Assembly (NCBI GenBank): GCA_029215795.1
Contig: JARDYH010000001.1
Span: 294,072,654-294,136,653 of the forward strand
Source of the DNA: Anniella stebbinsi
Taxonomy: Eukaryota > Chordata > Lepidosauria > Squamata > Anniellidae
Direction: 5' to 3'
Length of the DNA: 64,000 bases
This document shows positions 44,765-55,790 of the stretch, one piece after another (positions within the stretch are counted from its first letter, which is position 1; the number at the start of each line of letters is the position of its first letter). The notes beneath the pieces were generated by a model, which was given only the letters and a program-made list of their open reading frames with translations, did no database searches and was not told the origin of the DNA. A program made the position numbers and the translations under genes.

Positions 44765-45303
44765 CCTTTTCGGAAAACACACTAAGCTATGGTTAGGTAG
44801 GCTGACCAGATAAAATCCAGGTCAGAGCTCATGTAACTTTAACAGTTGAAGAGAAAAGGGAATTTCAGCCAGTGTCATTTGTATGCAATTAGTTCCTAGT
44901 GATATTCCCTCTTCATCACAACAGTTAAAGTTGCAGGGGCCTTGCCTTCTTTTGTATATGGTCACTCTAGTATAGTGCCTAGAACTTTAACTGTTGAGAT
45001 GAAGAGGGAATATCACCAGGAACTAATTGCATACAAATGACACTGGCTGAAATTCCCTTTTCTCTACAACTGTTAAAGTTACATGAGCCCTGACCTGGAT
45101 TTTATCTGGTCAGCCTATGGTTAGGCCTTTAACCCTTTGGCAGCAAATGGTTAGTGAATGTGTTTAAATTGTGATTATGTAGCCCCTATGGTTGGGAATG
45201 GTTCACACGATACACTAAGTCATGGTTTACATGACATGCTAAGCCATCATGTTTAATTCAAATGCTTAACTGCCATGGCTTAGTGTGTCATCTGAACAGG
45301 GTC
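44765..45303. mobile_element. Older foldback element (family B-like) interrupted by a younger one
   Basis: The left end AAAACACACTAAGCTATGG matches the inverse of CCATGGCTTAGTGTGTCATC at the right end. Family A element 44798-45117 sits inside it, with an 8-bp duplication. Removing that insert leaves about 210 bp, comparable with other family B elements (219-236 bp). Confidence 0.7.
44798..45117. mobile_element. Foldback hAT element, family A copy with perfect TSD
   Basis: Ends TAGGCTGACCAGATAAAATC and its inverse GATTTTATCTGGTCAGCCTA. A perfect 8-bp duplication, TGGTTAGG, flanks it at 44790-44797 and 45118-45125. Length 320 bp and nearly the same sequence as 3936-4254. The duplication length places the family in hAT or a superfamily with the same target size. 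No coding capacity. Confidence 0.9.
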
Positions 45304-47308
45304 TAAGTATAATAGAAGTTATGAGTGTCCAACTTAAATTAATTGTTCACTATTGAATCTTATTAAGGATTAGGAATTATCATTTCTGCCTGATATCTGA
45401 GTCTACCAGACAGAGAATTGAATCCATCCTAAATTAGTTGCAGTTGTTCCCACTGAAATCAAAGGAACTCAAATTAAGACATTGCTAACTTTTTACATTG
45501 ATTTCAATGGGACTTAGGTGAAACTCACTTAATCGGGATCCAGCCCAGAGAAACAAAGAAAGTGGAATGGTTTTAGCCAGTTCGAGATCCACATATATAA
45601 AATTGTTATTCTTGAGCACATAGGGTGCTCTCTAGATGTAGCACACACTTATTTATTTTTTTAACTGACTACAGGCAGATGCTTGTAAGTTGCATAAAGC
45701 TGAAGGTACCATTTCCCATATGCATGAGAAGAACCACTTTACCCGTCCTTTTGGCAAACAACATTTGTTTACACCAATATGGTCCATTATAAAAGAAGCA
45801 CACTCCTTTGATTTAATGAGAGCCCATTTTTACTCTGCTCATGCAAAAAGGTGCGTGTCACACAAATCGTACGACCACATTCGTTACTTAAAAAGGCATC
45901 TATAAAGATGCAAATGGTGGATATCTCATGCAGGCAGACGGCACAGAAGGGGGATTTTTGTATTAAAATGCATCTCCTTTCCATACTTCTTTAGAAGTGC
46001 TGCTTGGTCTTTTTGAGGGTTATTTCACTGTAAAATGCCCACCGATTGACTCACAAAACCAAGGCAGATGCTATTCCAATCTCGTTTAGAATAGCCCGGT
46101 GTTTTCAAAGGCCTCTCCCGAGCTCCCTGAAAGTACCATTCGAAGTCACCTTTTGTACCAAGCCCCTCTTACTGATATGAAGGAGGCATGATTTTATGAG
46201 TGAGTGAGAACGCTCCCCTCCCCGCTGCAGGATTGAGCTCCCTTCAAGTGATTATTGTTTTGTTTCTTTCCCTCAGAGCAGTAACACCTACATTGTATGA
46301 GGAGAGACAGAAAGCATTCATACCCTTCAGAAAAACCATTCACTTAAAGGCAGCTGGACAGACTAAAGTGTTCAGCTTGCCCTCTTCACTCTTGGATGAG
46401 TTTTGTGCAAAGCTTGGTCTTGGAGGCCTTTCCTTCACAGATCCAAGCAATTAATGAGAGAATGATTGTAAAGGTTTTTTTGTGTTTTTTCCCCAAACAG
46501 GAATGGAAAATGTTGCAGTGTTTGGTCTGCCTCGATCATTTGCCTATTTGGGTTTGTAATTAAATGATACTGCTGAAGTCCTCCACCACAAAGGGGAAAT
46601 GGCTGGTCTTTTCTTTCTTTCTTTTTCTTAATGCATGATGAAAAAGTAATGCTGTTTACGTAATTAATAGCCATGTGTGGCTTTTCTTTCATATTAAAAG
46701 GCTAATAAGGGTTTGAATATAGGGCCTACTGTTAATCCAGCAGCAATTGGAATTAATACTTCCCCAGCCAGATTCTTAGTCAAACAAGACATTGGGAGGG
46801 GGGAGCATTAATTTAGCATCACTCCCTAATTCTGACAGACCAGTGAATCAGTTCTTTTCAAAGGAAGTTTTTGTAGAATGAAGAGAGTTCAAAAGGTCCT
46901 AACGGAATGTTAAGGACCTCTATGCCCTGAGATCTGTGTGTTACTGACCAGGATCAAATTCCCTAGAAGCACTGTAGCTGTTCACTTTTTCAAAGTCCAT
47001 TAAAAAAAATTAACCAATCCTTTCTCTCAGGGTGCTCATTCTTCTGCCTCTCCCTTTCATTTTTAAGCTAGTTATTGCTTGTTTTATACATATGACAATG
47101 ATGTCAATATAAAACAGACATGCAATCAGTTAACATTTGACCATTTTTGTAAGCTAGTTTGAACTTTGGCTTCTATTTCATTTGTCAGCTACTTTGGTTT
47201 ATTTTGGCAATCCTGTCTTCATAGCATACTGGATTGTAGGGTTGCTACCTGTTTATAGATTTTATGGACTCTTTGTATTTCAGTAATATTCTACCTATAA
47301 TAAGAGAA
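45304..47308. other. Unassigned sequence
   Basis: No recognised repeat or gene. The 84-codon frame at 46200-46454 has no domain that I know. Confidence 0.45.
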
Positions 47309-47384
47309 GATAGACAGATAGATAGATAGATAGATAGATAGATGATAGATAGATAGATGATAGATAGATAGATAGATAGATAGA
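47309..47384. repeat. (GATA)n microsatellite
   Basis: About 18 units with GATGATA interruptions. Confidence 0.95.
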
Positions 47385-47527
47385 CTCCATATTTTTGTGA
47401 AGGCAGAATTGTATTTGTCTAAACTATAATTTTGCTTTTCCTTGAGTAAAATGGACTTCTGGAGGCATTAAAGGGCAATTAAATGACAACTGTGCATTCT
47501 AAACCAGCTCCAAAAAGCAAATATGGC

Positions 47528-47706
47528 AAAAGGCTGTAATTCAATGCTTTGTATGCAGATGGTCCTAGTATCAAATCCTGACTTCTCCAGCCAGAGCTGG
47601 GAAATACCCATGTCTGAAACCCTGGAGAGCCGCTGCCAGTCAGTGTTGACAATATTGGGCTAGATGGACCAGTGGTCCTAATAAGCATAAGCCACTTGGT
47701 AGCATA
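47528..47706 (+). mobile_element. tRNA-derived SINE
   Basis: A degraded tRNA-like head (TTCAATGCTTTGTATGCAGA, then TAGTATCAAATCCTGAC as a worn B box) is followed by the body CTCCAGCCAGAGCTGGGAAA, TGAAACCCTGGAGAGCCGCT, GCCAGTCAGTGTTGACAATA and GGGCTAGATGGACCAGTGGT. I recognise this body as a common squamate tRNA SINE. The 3' end degrades into CATAAGCCACTTGGTAGC. Its head matches the minus-strand tRNA-like segment near 34952. Confidence 0.75.
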
Positions 47707-47709
47707 TAA

Positions 47710-48572
47710 TACATAGTGTCGGTTTGTTTGTCATGTTATGAAAAGTAAAATTGCTGTGTAGGAAAATAAAAGGCTGTAGTGTCCTCTAGGCACTGGTGAC
47801 CAGTTTTCTAAAGCCTTATTTAATCATTATTACCATTTGACAATGAGGAAAAATGGAAGAATATCACACAAAATAGACCTCCATGTAATTCTGGGCTTCT
47901 GTAGATGGCTTAGTTCATGTGTGAGACTAACTGCGGGATACTTCTTCTATGCTATTTTAGCACCAAGCGACTACAGTGGGCTTGATTCAGCTACTTTTCC
48001 ACTAGCAGGAGCTTTCCCTGAGTGGAATTCTACTCAGAATGATTACACCTGTTGACAGTGGAGGCAGGGAGGTGATCTCCCTGTGCAGCTCCCAGGGACA
48101 CTTTTCCCACTGTTAGAAAGGGTCCCCAACCCTCCAGAGCAGATTTCTTGGGGGACTTAATGGACTTCAGGGGGAAGTCCCTTATGTCCCCCCACCCCAA
48201 GTAGCCCGCAGAAAAGCTCCACCATATCATAAATCCCCTGCTGATGGAAGGAGCCTTCTATCCATGGAAGGCTTTTGCTGAATCCAACGCATGCACTCTG
48301 TTTATGAATCTACCCTGTTCTAATGTCTATACTGTTTCATTGCATTCCATTGAAACTTTTCATTTGCCTATGGTGCTTCTCTTCCCTTTTTCTAAAATGT
48401 AACAGAAACAACTGGCTGCTAGTAGGAATATGGTAGCAACTGATCACTCAGATATTAGACTAATAGCTAAATTGCATTATAAATATGATGATGCATTAAA
48501 AAAACAATTAGGAAGAAGGGAGCCTTTTTTCCTTTTTTTCTGTTAGAGTAATCACTATAATTATAATATTTA
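47710..48572. other. Unassigned sequence
   Basis: No repeat or gene recognised. Confidence 0.45.
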
Positions 48573-48642
48573 TTGAACCGCCCAGAGAACATTGGCTATT
48601 GGGTGGTATGGAAATGTAATAAATATATAATAAATAAAATAA
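48573..48642 (+). repeat. L2-like LINE 3' tail
   Basis: AACCGCCCAGAGAACATTGG and CTATTGGGTGGTATGG are followed by an AATAAATA-type tail. It is the terminal hairpin of the same family as 15299-15499. Confidence 0.75.
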
Positions 48643-50220
48643 TCCATTATATTTTGAGAATTATGTCAAAGTTAGTTAGTTGATAGTTAAAACAGTAGCG
48701 GTTGATGCGTCATCAGCATAATCATGAGTCTGGGCAGAAGTGGAATTATTTGGTGCCATCTAACTTCTAGTCTCTACCATTGGCTACGTGGGCTAGGTCT
48801 GATGGGAGTTCTAGGCCAAAACACCTGGAGGACCACAAGTTGCCCATTCCTGATGTAGATATTCACATACTTAAGGAAGATAATAGTATAATAGGCGAGG
48901 AACAGATTGGGATTAAAGCTGGCCACTCAATCTTAGACTATTGTTGTGTGCTAGCTCACTTGGCAGAGAAATATACTTCATTTCCTGGTGGTAAGCTTTT
49001 TACTGCTTTTATTAATGGAGGCACAGTCGTGCCTCCATTGTTAAGGGCTGTCAGTAAAAAACACATTCCGCCATGTTAAAGTGATAATTGGGGGGGTCAT
49101 TCTAACAGCCATAAAATCGAAAATGTTTCACCAACCTTTCTGAAATTTACAGGTGCCAGAAAGAAATATTTGTTTTACATTACCTGAAAATTTCAAGAAG
49201 ATTGGTGAAAGATTGAGGGAAGAAGAGCTGTTTAAGGTAGAAAAGGAATTCAAACCTGTCTCCCTGCTTTTATAAATTTACTTCCGGGTTGAGACTTTTT
49301 GTGCTCACAATTTGCATAATATCTAGAGCCTTATTAATTAATCCAGTGGTGGGGTCTTCTTCCTCCTTGACTGTAGTTGGTGGAAAGCTTTTCGTTTTTT
49401 TAAAAAATTAAAAATTAAACATTTAATTTTTTTAAAAAAATTCGGTTGACTTTTAAGGACTATTTTAACCTCTCATTCAAGTCAATGAGGCGGCCATCTT
49501 CCCTCATAATGCGACACTGACACATGCTCAGTAGCGTCACTCTCCCCCCTCCCTCCTGCCTTAGGGGTGGGTGAGTGAAATGGCCGCTGCCTCTAGCACA
49601 GACCTTTTGAGTGAAGAAGAAGAGTTTCTCTTTTCTCTTCTGAGAACATGCATTCCTTTGGCTCTGAGTATTTTGGGCTATCTTCATAAGGCCAGTTTGC
49701 TCTTTTGCTCCCTGGTGAAGCAGGGTGTGGCTCCTCTGGATCCATGGTAACCTGATCTTCAGATCTCTCCTGGCAATAGGTAGCTATACCTTTCTTTTAA
49801 TTTCCCTCTTTTCTAAGAGTTTGGTCCATACTGCTATAAAGTTGAAAGCTTCAAACACTTCATTTAATTAGTTTGGGCCGATGTAAGTTTTAAGTACAAT
49901 GTTGAAGCTTTTCAAAGTGCTTCTGGGCCTACAATGTTGGTTTCGGCCTAGTCACCCTGTTTTTTTAATAAGGTTTAGAAACAGTTGAGGTGTCGTTTAT
50001 TTTGCATAGTGTACACATGGATTTTTTTTCTAATCCTTGCAGTCTACAGTAGCTCCTCCTTGATGGGTTTTTGGAAGCAGACAAACCCTTTTTTGTTCCA
50101 GCAGGCCTTTCATCTGGACCTCTGTCTATACCTTTGACTTTTAAATTATTATGTATTTAAAATGTTTTACATGCTTTAATATTGAAAAGTATTTAATTAT
50201 ATTTTTAACTTTTGTATATT
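48643..50220. other. Unassigned sequence
   Basis: The frame 48780-49079 (99 codons) has no recognised domain. GAGGCACAGTCGTGCCTC at 49018-49035 is a perfect 18-bp palindrome. Confidence 0.45.
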
Positions 50221-50458
50221 TAGGCTGACCATATGAAGTGTCATTTGTATGCAATTAGTCCCTGGTGAAATTCCCTCTTCATCACAACAGGGGACCATAT
50301 ACAAAAGAAGGCAGGGCCCCTGCAACTTTAACTGGTGTGATGAAGAGGGAATTTGACCAGGAACTAATTGCATACAAATGACACTGGCTGAAATTCCCTT
50401 TTCTCTACAACTGTTAAAGTTACATGAGCCCTGTTCTCCTTTTCATATGGTCAGCCTA
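50221..50458. mobile_element. Foldback hAT element, family A, internally deleted
   Basis: Ends TAGGCTGACCATATG and CATATGGTCAGCCTA. The left half jumps early to GTGTCATTTGTATGCAATTA, so part of the left arm is lost. GTATATT lies just outside both ends (50214-50220 and 50459-50465), 7 bp of a probable 8-bp duplication. About 238 bp. Confidence 0.8.
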
Positions 50459-51257
50459 GTATATTCCTATTTATAGGTTTTAACTGTATATGTTTTAGTT
50501 TTGTAAGGCTGCCCTGAGGCCCAGCATTGATCAGCATTGATCAGATTCTGCATCTGATGTTCTTTTGCATTTACTTTTCTTTATAAACCATTCATATCTT
50601 AAGACTTCTTGTGTGGCATGTTTTCATTGGTTTAACAAGTTAAAAGGGGTATTCACTGTTTTCATGCTTATGTTATAAAATCTATTTTCAACAGGCCTAG
50701 TAACTTCAAGAGTAACAGAGTTGGGGAAAATCCTCAATCTCTTTGCTATCAGAGGCACTGAGTAAGGTACCCCTGGAGATAATTTAGACTGACCCCAACC
50801 ACAAAACACTATTCCCCTTCTGAAGAGATCTGGACCACAGACTACTAAAGACAAACAAAGTAGCAGGCCATAATAATAGTTCTCATGTGGCCATTTGCCT
50901 TATGAGGCAGGTGCTCTGCAGGCTACCAAATGGAGGGACTAAGAGGCCATAAAGTTGCCTGGCTGGGTCTGCCAGAAATCCAGCCTCAACACTCCTGGAA
51001 GGTTCATGTTCTATAGCACCTGCTATCAGATGAACTTGAGGGAATCCCACCCTCCAACCCTGGGTTTAATTTACTGGCTTCCTCTGGCTGGACCTTGCAG
51101 GAAACTATAGGGACAGACAGAGCAGGCATTCATAGCACACATAGAATGCTGAGACTGGCAAATCTAAAAGCAAGTGTGTTGCTTTTCAAGAACCAAGGAA
51201 ATTCAATGGGTCTTACTTTTGAGTAAATATCTAGGGATGGATATGCAGCCTGTGCAA
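50459..51257. other. Unassigned sequence
   Basis: No recognised gene. A short tandem duplication of GATCAGCATT occurs near 50530. Confidence 0.4.
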
Positions 51258-51265
51258 GAACTGAG

Positions 51266-51900
51266 TAGGGTGACCATATTTGGGAAACCAAAAAAGAGGA
51301 CACCTAGTGGGGGGGGGGCAGGAAAATGGCTTTCTGGGGGCCACCTTAAAGTCCCCAATTGGAGCGGAGGAGGGGAAAGCATGTCATTCTCACCCCACCC
51401 CACCGCTCCAATAAGGCCCTTTTCTATAATGCCTGGGAATGACACGTTTTTTCCCTTTTAAGGCCTTGATTGGAGCAGTGGGAGAGAATGACACACCTCC
51501 AGAAAGCATGTCATTCCCCCCTGCCACGCTAATGGTGGCCTTAAAAGGGAAAGTGTGTAATTCCAGGTCATTATAGACTATTGCATAAAATCCCCCCTGA
51601 CACTGAGGATAGAACAAAAACCAGGAGAAATCTGGGGAAATCCTGACAGGTTTTTATTATTTATTATTGCATTTATATCCCACCTTTTTCTGCCAAGAAA
51701 CCCAAGGCGGCATACATAATCCTCCTCCTCTCCATTTTATCCTCACAATAGCAACCCTGTGAGATGGGTTGGGCTGAGAGTTTGCAATTGGCCCAAAGTC
51801 ACCCAATGAGTTTCCATGGCTAAGTGGGGAGTAGAACCCAGATCTCCCAGCTCCCAGTCCAACACTTTAGCCACTATGCCACATCCTAGTGGTCACCCTA
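51266..51900. mobile_element. hAT-like element with nested CORE-SINE
   Basis: Left end TAGGGTGACCATATTTGGGA, right end GGTCACCCTA. Flanks GAACTGAG (51258-51265) and GAATTGAG (51901-51908) agree at seven of eight bases. The interior repeats a word close to GAATGACA and CATGTCATTC several times in both orientations. A CORE-SINE (51654-51888) was later inserted near its right end. Without it the element is about 400 bp. Confidence 0.75.
51654..51888 (-). mobile_element. CORE-SINE (MIR-like), nearly full length
   Basis: Minus strand: a worn tRNA head GTGGCATAGTGGCTAAAGTG, GATCTGGGTTCTACTCCCC, the CCATGG block, CORE region GGTGACTTTGGGCCAATTG and GTTGCTATTGTGAGGATAA, then a GCCGCCTTGGGTTTC hairpin and an AT tail. 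Same organisation as 18801-19032. Confidence 0.8.
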
Positions 51901-52635
51901 GAATTGAGCCATGCCAAATTGGAAGCAGATCGGTTCGTGCCTTGATTTTTAGGATATATTTTTAAAAAGTTTGACTTCAACTGTTTTTCTAAAATTCAAG
52001 GCATGAACCAATCTGCTTTCAACTTGGCATGGCTAAAGCCTTACTGAAGAGGTACCATGGTGCCAAGTTTTATCTCTTCATCTTTACTTTCTTTCTTTTT
52101 TTTTTAATGTACTGCTCAAGGCCCTAGACCCCAAAGAGGAGTATTGGGTTTGAAGTTTTAAAAATTCCTAAAACTCAAGGCATAAACAGATCTGCTTCCA
52201 ACTTGGCATGGCTCAATCCCTACTTAAGAGCTACCATGCTGTCAAGTTTCATCCCTTTATCTTTAAAAATGATGGAATTGTAAGCATTTTAGTTAATTTA
52301 AAAAATATAATTGAAGTTTTAAACATTTCTAAAAATCAAGGGATGAACGGATCTGCTTCCAACTTGGCATGGCTAAATCCCTACTTCAGAGCTACCATGG
52401 TGCCAAGTTTCATCACTTTATCTTTAATTTCATTTTTTAAACTTGTACTGCTCAAGATCCTGGACCCCAAAGAGATTTCTGTTTGAACTTTAAAACATTC
52501 CTAAAAATCAAGGCATGAACAGATCTGCTTCATACTTGGCATAGCTATATCCCTACTTAAGAGCTACCATGATGGCAGGTTTCATCTCTTTATCTTTAAA
52601 AATGAGGGAGATGCAAGCATTTTGGTTGATTTATT
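51901..52635. repeat. Diverged 160-180 bp tandem array with inverted first unit
   Basis: Four direct units carry TCAAGGCATGAACAGATCTG, CTTCCAACTTGGCATGGCT and TACCATGGTGCCAAGTTTCA. The TCAAGG words start near 51995, 52174, 52335 and 52507. A partial unit at 51901-51953 is in reverse orientation. Some units also share ACTGCTCAAG.CC..GACCCC. Related units occur at 37918-38150. Non-coding. Confidence 0.8.
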
Positions 52636-52770
52636 AATGTTAAAAGTGAGTTCAACACATAACACTAGCTTTGATTTTATATTGGATGTCAAGATGGTAT
52701 AACATTCTGGCTGATGCTGGCTTGGTTGTCAACTGTATAATATCCAGTCATCCGTTACACAAAGCCATGA

Positions 52771-53159
52771 AATTCATTAAACAAAAAACCTACGGTTTAC
52801 AAAAACAATGTTAAGGCTCTACAGATTCCAACCAAGCACCAAAAAGCAGGGAAATTGGGAGTTAAGGCTCACAAGCCTTAATGCCATATCCTCCCTAAGG
52901 AGGCAGAAAGTGCAAGTGAAATTCTCATTCTCCCAAAGCAGATAAACCATGAGGACAGGGTGGAGAATATGATATGCAGAGGTGACTGTGGGGTTGTGGA
53001 AAACTGATCACGAACAACTTAGGGCCACCTACTTCTCTTTTTTTTGTTTAGAGCAGCCCTTCCCCAACCTGGTGCCCTCCAAAGGTGTTGGACTACAACT
53101 CCCATCATTGCAAGTCAGTATGTCCCATGGTCAGGAATGCTGGGACTTGTCATCTCAAA
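52771..53159. repeat. Left arm of 389-bp inverted duplication
   Basis: Almost exact reverse complement of 54258-54645, with about five mismatches and one T-run length difference. It contains AACCTACGGTTTACAAAAAC, GGTGACTGTGGGGTTGTGGA and half of a family C foldback (CCCCAACCTGGTGCCCTCC). Confidence 0.9.
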
Positions 53160-54097
53160 CACCTGGAGGGCAGCAGGATGGGAATGCTGTTCCCTTACCA
53201 AATACAGGGTCTGCCCAATACTTTTCTCTCACACACATCTCGCATATAGCAGCACTCTTGATAAAAAAAGGGGCACTATTCATTACAGATCTAGAACCAG
53301 AGCATGTGCCAGGCACTTCCAACTTTTGGTCAATATCCTGCCTTTCAAAGAACCAATGTTTTTTTTCTTTAAATGTATTTATAAAAAATATACTGTTCAC
53401 TCCCCACAATCCCTGCACAATACATCATCTCATCAAAGCAACAGTGGAGCAGAAGAGGTTTAGTTTGGCTGTCTTGAACACCTTTCAGATGAGATTAGTT
53501 TGCAATCCTATACCTCTTGGGAGAAAGCTCTAGTGAATTCAGTGGCACTGGCTTCTGAGAAGACATGTATAGGAGTCAACCTTCTCCAGCCTGGTGCTCT
53601 CCAGATGCGTTGCACTGTAACTCCCATATTATGTGTTATGGGGAAGACAAAAATCAATTCATATTTAATTTTAAAATAATACTTACGCATGAAAGTATAA
53701 GGTGGTAGCTCTGTCTTTGATCTCACACTGCTGAACAAGTAAGAGAAATCCTTTATCTGATATTCAAGAAACAGACATCCTATGCCATGTGTTGAAAACT
53801 AATGTTGATGTCTGAAGGCTATCTGGATTAGGTATTCAAGATTCATTCATTGTTGTTTCATTTGGTTTTGACAGTTTATTTAAAGTGATGCAGCTCTTTT
53901 GTAGTTCCTTGATTGATCACATATCTTAATGCTGGAAAACATCATACTTTAGTTCAGATGTGGGCAGAAAATAGATCTATCCTGATGATAAGACATCAAC
54001 TCGCAGCATTCCTGATAACTGCCCATACTGATAGGGGCTTTTACAAGTTGAATTCCAAAACATCTGGAGATCTACATTCTGCCTTCCCTTGTTCTTG
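53160..54097. other. Spacer of the inverted duplication
   Basis: The frame 52982-53533 (183 codons) starts in the left arm and has no recognised domain. A half-site of family C lies near 53575-53625. I do not call a gene. Confidence 0.45.
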
Positions 54098-54245
54098 AAC
54101 AACATTCCCCAACCTGGTGCCTGTCCGATGTGTTAGGTTGCAACTCTCAACATAAGGAGATGCTCTAAGAAATGAGAAGTAGCTGGTCCTAAGTTGTTCA
54201 TCGTCATTTCTCACAACCCCACAGTCACCTCTGCAGATCAAATTG
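54098..54245. repeat. Diverged third copy of the duplicated segment
   Basis: CCCCAACCTGGTGCCTGTCC, then AGAAGTAGCTGGTCCTAAGT and CACAACCCCACAGTCACCTC match the right arm at 54375-54445, with more differences. This shows the duplicated sequence is part of a dispersed family, not only a local copy. Confidence 0.7.
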
Positions 54246-54257
54246 CATATCTAGATT

Positions 54258-54645
54258 TTTGAGATGACAAGTCCCAGCATTCCTGACCATGGGACATACT
54301 GACTTGCAATGATGGGAGTTGTAGTCCAACACCTTTGGAGGGCACCAGGTTGGGGAAGGGCTGCTCTAAACAAAAAAAGAGAAGTAGGTGGCCCTAAGTT
54401 GTTCGTGATCAGTTTTCCACAACCCCACAGTCACCTCTGCATATCATATTTTCCACCCTGTCCTCATGGTTTATCTGCTTTGAGAGAATGAGAATTTCAC
54501 TTGCACTTTCTGCCTCCTTAGGGAGGATGTGGCGTTAAGGCTTGTGAGCCTTAACTCCCAATTTCCCTGCTTTTTGGTGCTTGGTTGGAATCTGTAGAGC
54601 CTTAACATTGTTTTTGTAAACCGTAGGTTTTTTGTTTAATGAATT
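54258..54645. repeat. Right arm of 389-bp inverted duplication
   Basis: Reverse complement of 52771-53159 at 98-99% identity by eye. It ends with TTTGTTTAATGAATT, after which similarity stops. Confidence 0.9.
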
Positions 54646-54769
54646 GACCTTAAGTCTGACTTAGTCTTGAGGGAACTGCTATGGTCCAAATTACATAAAC
54701 GTTCTATGGAAAACACCTACTGTTTTTCATTAGATGCCTGTATAATCAGCCCTCTGGTCAAGCCAGATG

Positions 54770-55790
54770 TGGGCAGCAGGGACAAGACATGTAAGATAGG
54801 GCTGTATTTTGGCCCTTTCTCTTTTTAATTTATTTTCAAATGATCTGGCTTCTTATCTCTGCAGTGTTGATTCCCTTGCTCCCAAACTGTCCAATACTAA
54901 GATACCTTTCAAAAGAGGAAGTATGAAGGACAAACACGCGGATGGAGAAGTGACGGTACACAAATGCGATTTTCCCCTGCCCCAAGTTAGCAGCAGATCC
55001 TAAGATTCTTTTTTATGCAAGGTGGACAATTTATCCCTTTACAATTCAAATTTACAAAGCTAAGACTCTGGCCCAACTTACTTATGGTATTCCTATTTGG
55101 ATATTGGGATTCAATGCCCAAATTGAAAGAGTCTAGACTGTAATTTTTTTCAGGACATTACTGGGCCTTGCTTCCTGTGTGGGGAACACAGCTATTTATC
55201 TGGAAGTGAGTATTCGATCAGTCGAAAGCAAGGCATGGATTGATGCCTTTAAATGGTGGCTATGGTTACACTTCCTGGCAGTTCCTGGTAGTTATCTCTT
55301 CTTACTGCTCTCAGATTCCTATGTCAGCTGTTGGATGAGAGAGATGGAGAAGAAGTTACTTAGCCTAGGCTTCTCGGTGGAAGCTGTGGGCAACTATGGG
55401 CTTCAGAAGGCCCAATTTCTTGTTGTTCAAAGACTAATAGACCTAGATCTACAGCATTTAAGTACTGTAGAATCTTGTTCTCCATTAGTCTATAATAACT
55501 TTGATCACTATGGACTCACTGCAGCTTCATATCTGCATACGCTAACCATTCCAAAGTACAGAAGAGCATTTACTCTTGCTCGCTTTAATGTGTTGCCATC
55601 AGCACTACTAGAAGGACGGTTTAGTAAAATCCCAGTTAATGAGCAGATATGTCCCTGTGATGCTGGAACAATAGAATCTGTCGAATCTGTCCTTTTGTAT
55701 TGGAACATGTATAAGGAATGCAGAAAGGAGCTAATATTTCCATTATTAATAGCTTTTCTGGAAGTAACTCCACAAGTTTGGTACTAATTT
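54770..55790 (+). pseudogene. Degraded LINE ORF2: RT end and C-terminal region
   Basis: The first frame has KPDVGSRDK, FSLFNLFSNDLASYL and CSVDSLAPKL, the region leading to the reverse transcriptase catalytic box. The box itself is missing, probably deleted around 54905. From about 55060 a second frame gives LTYGIPIWILGFNAQIERV and then 202 codons to 55787. That stretch includes YRRAFTLARFNVLPSALLEG, ICPCDAGTIESVESVLLY and RKELIFPLL. The Cys motif CPC plus the VLL helix is the conserved ORF2 C-terminal block. In the usual VEHVLL.C pattern, His is replaced by Ser and the last Cys by Trp. A dead non-LTR retrotransposon copy; the clade is not assigned. A shorter relative is at 8442. Confidence 0.8.

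Noticed and set aside
51901..52635. Centromeric satellite
   Set aside because: Units are strongly diverged, only four to five are present, and one is inverted. It looks like a small element-linked array.
52982..53533. 183-codon plus-strand frame
   Set aside because: It begins inside the inverted duplication arm and foldback sequence, has no recognised motif, and overlaps other frames of similar length.
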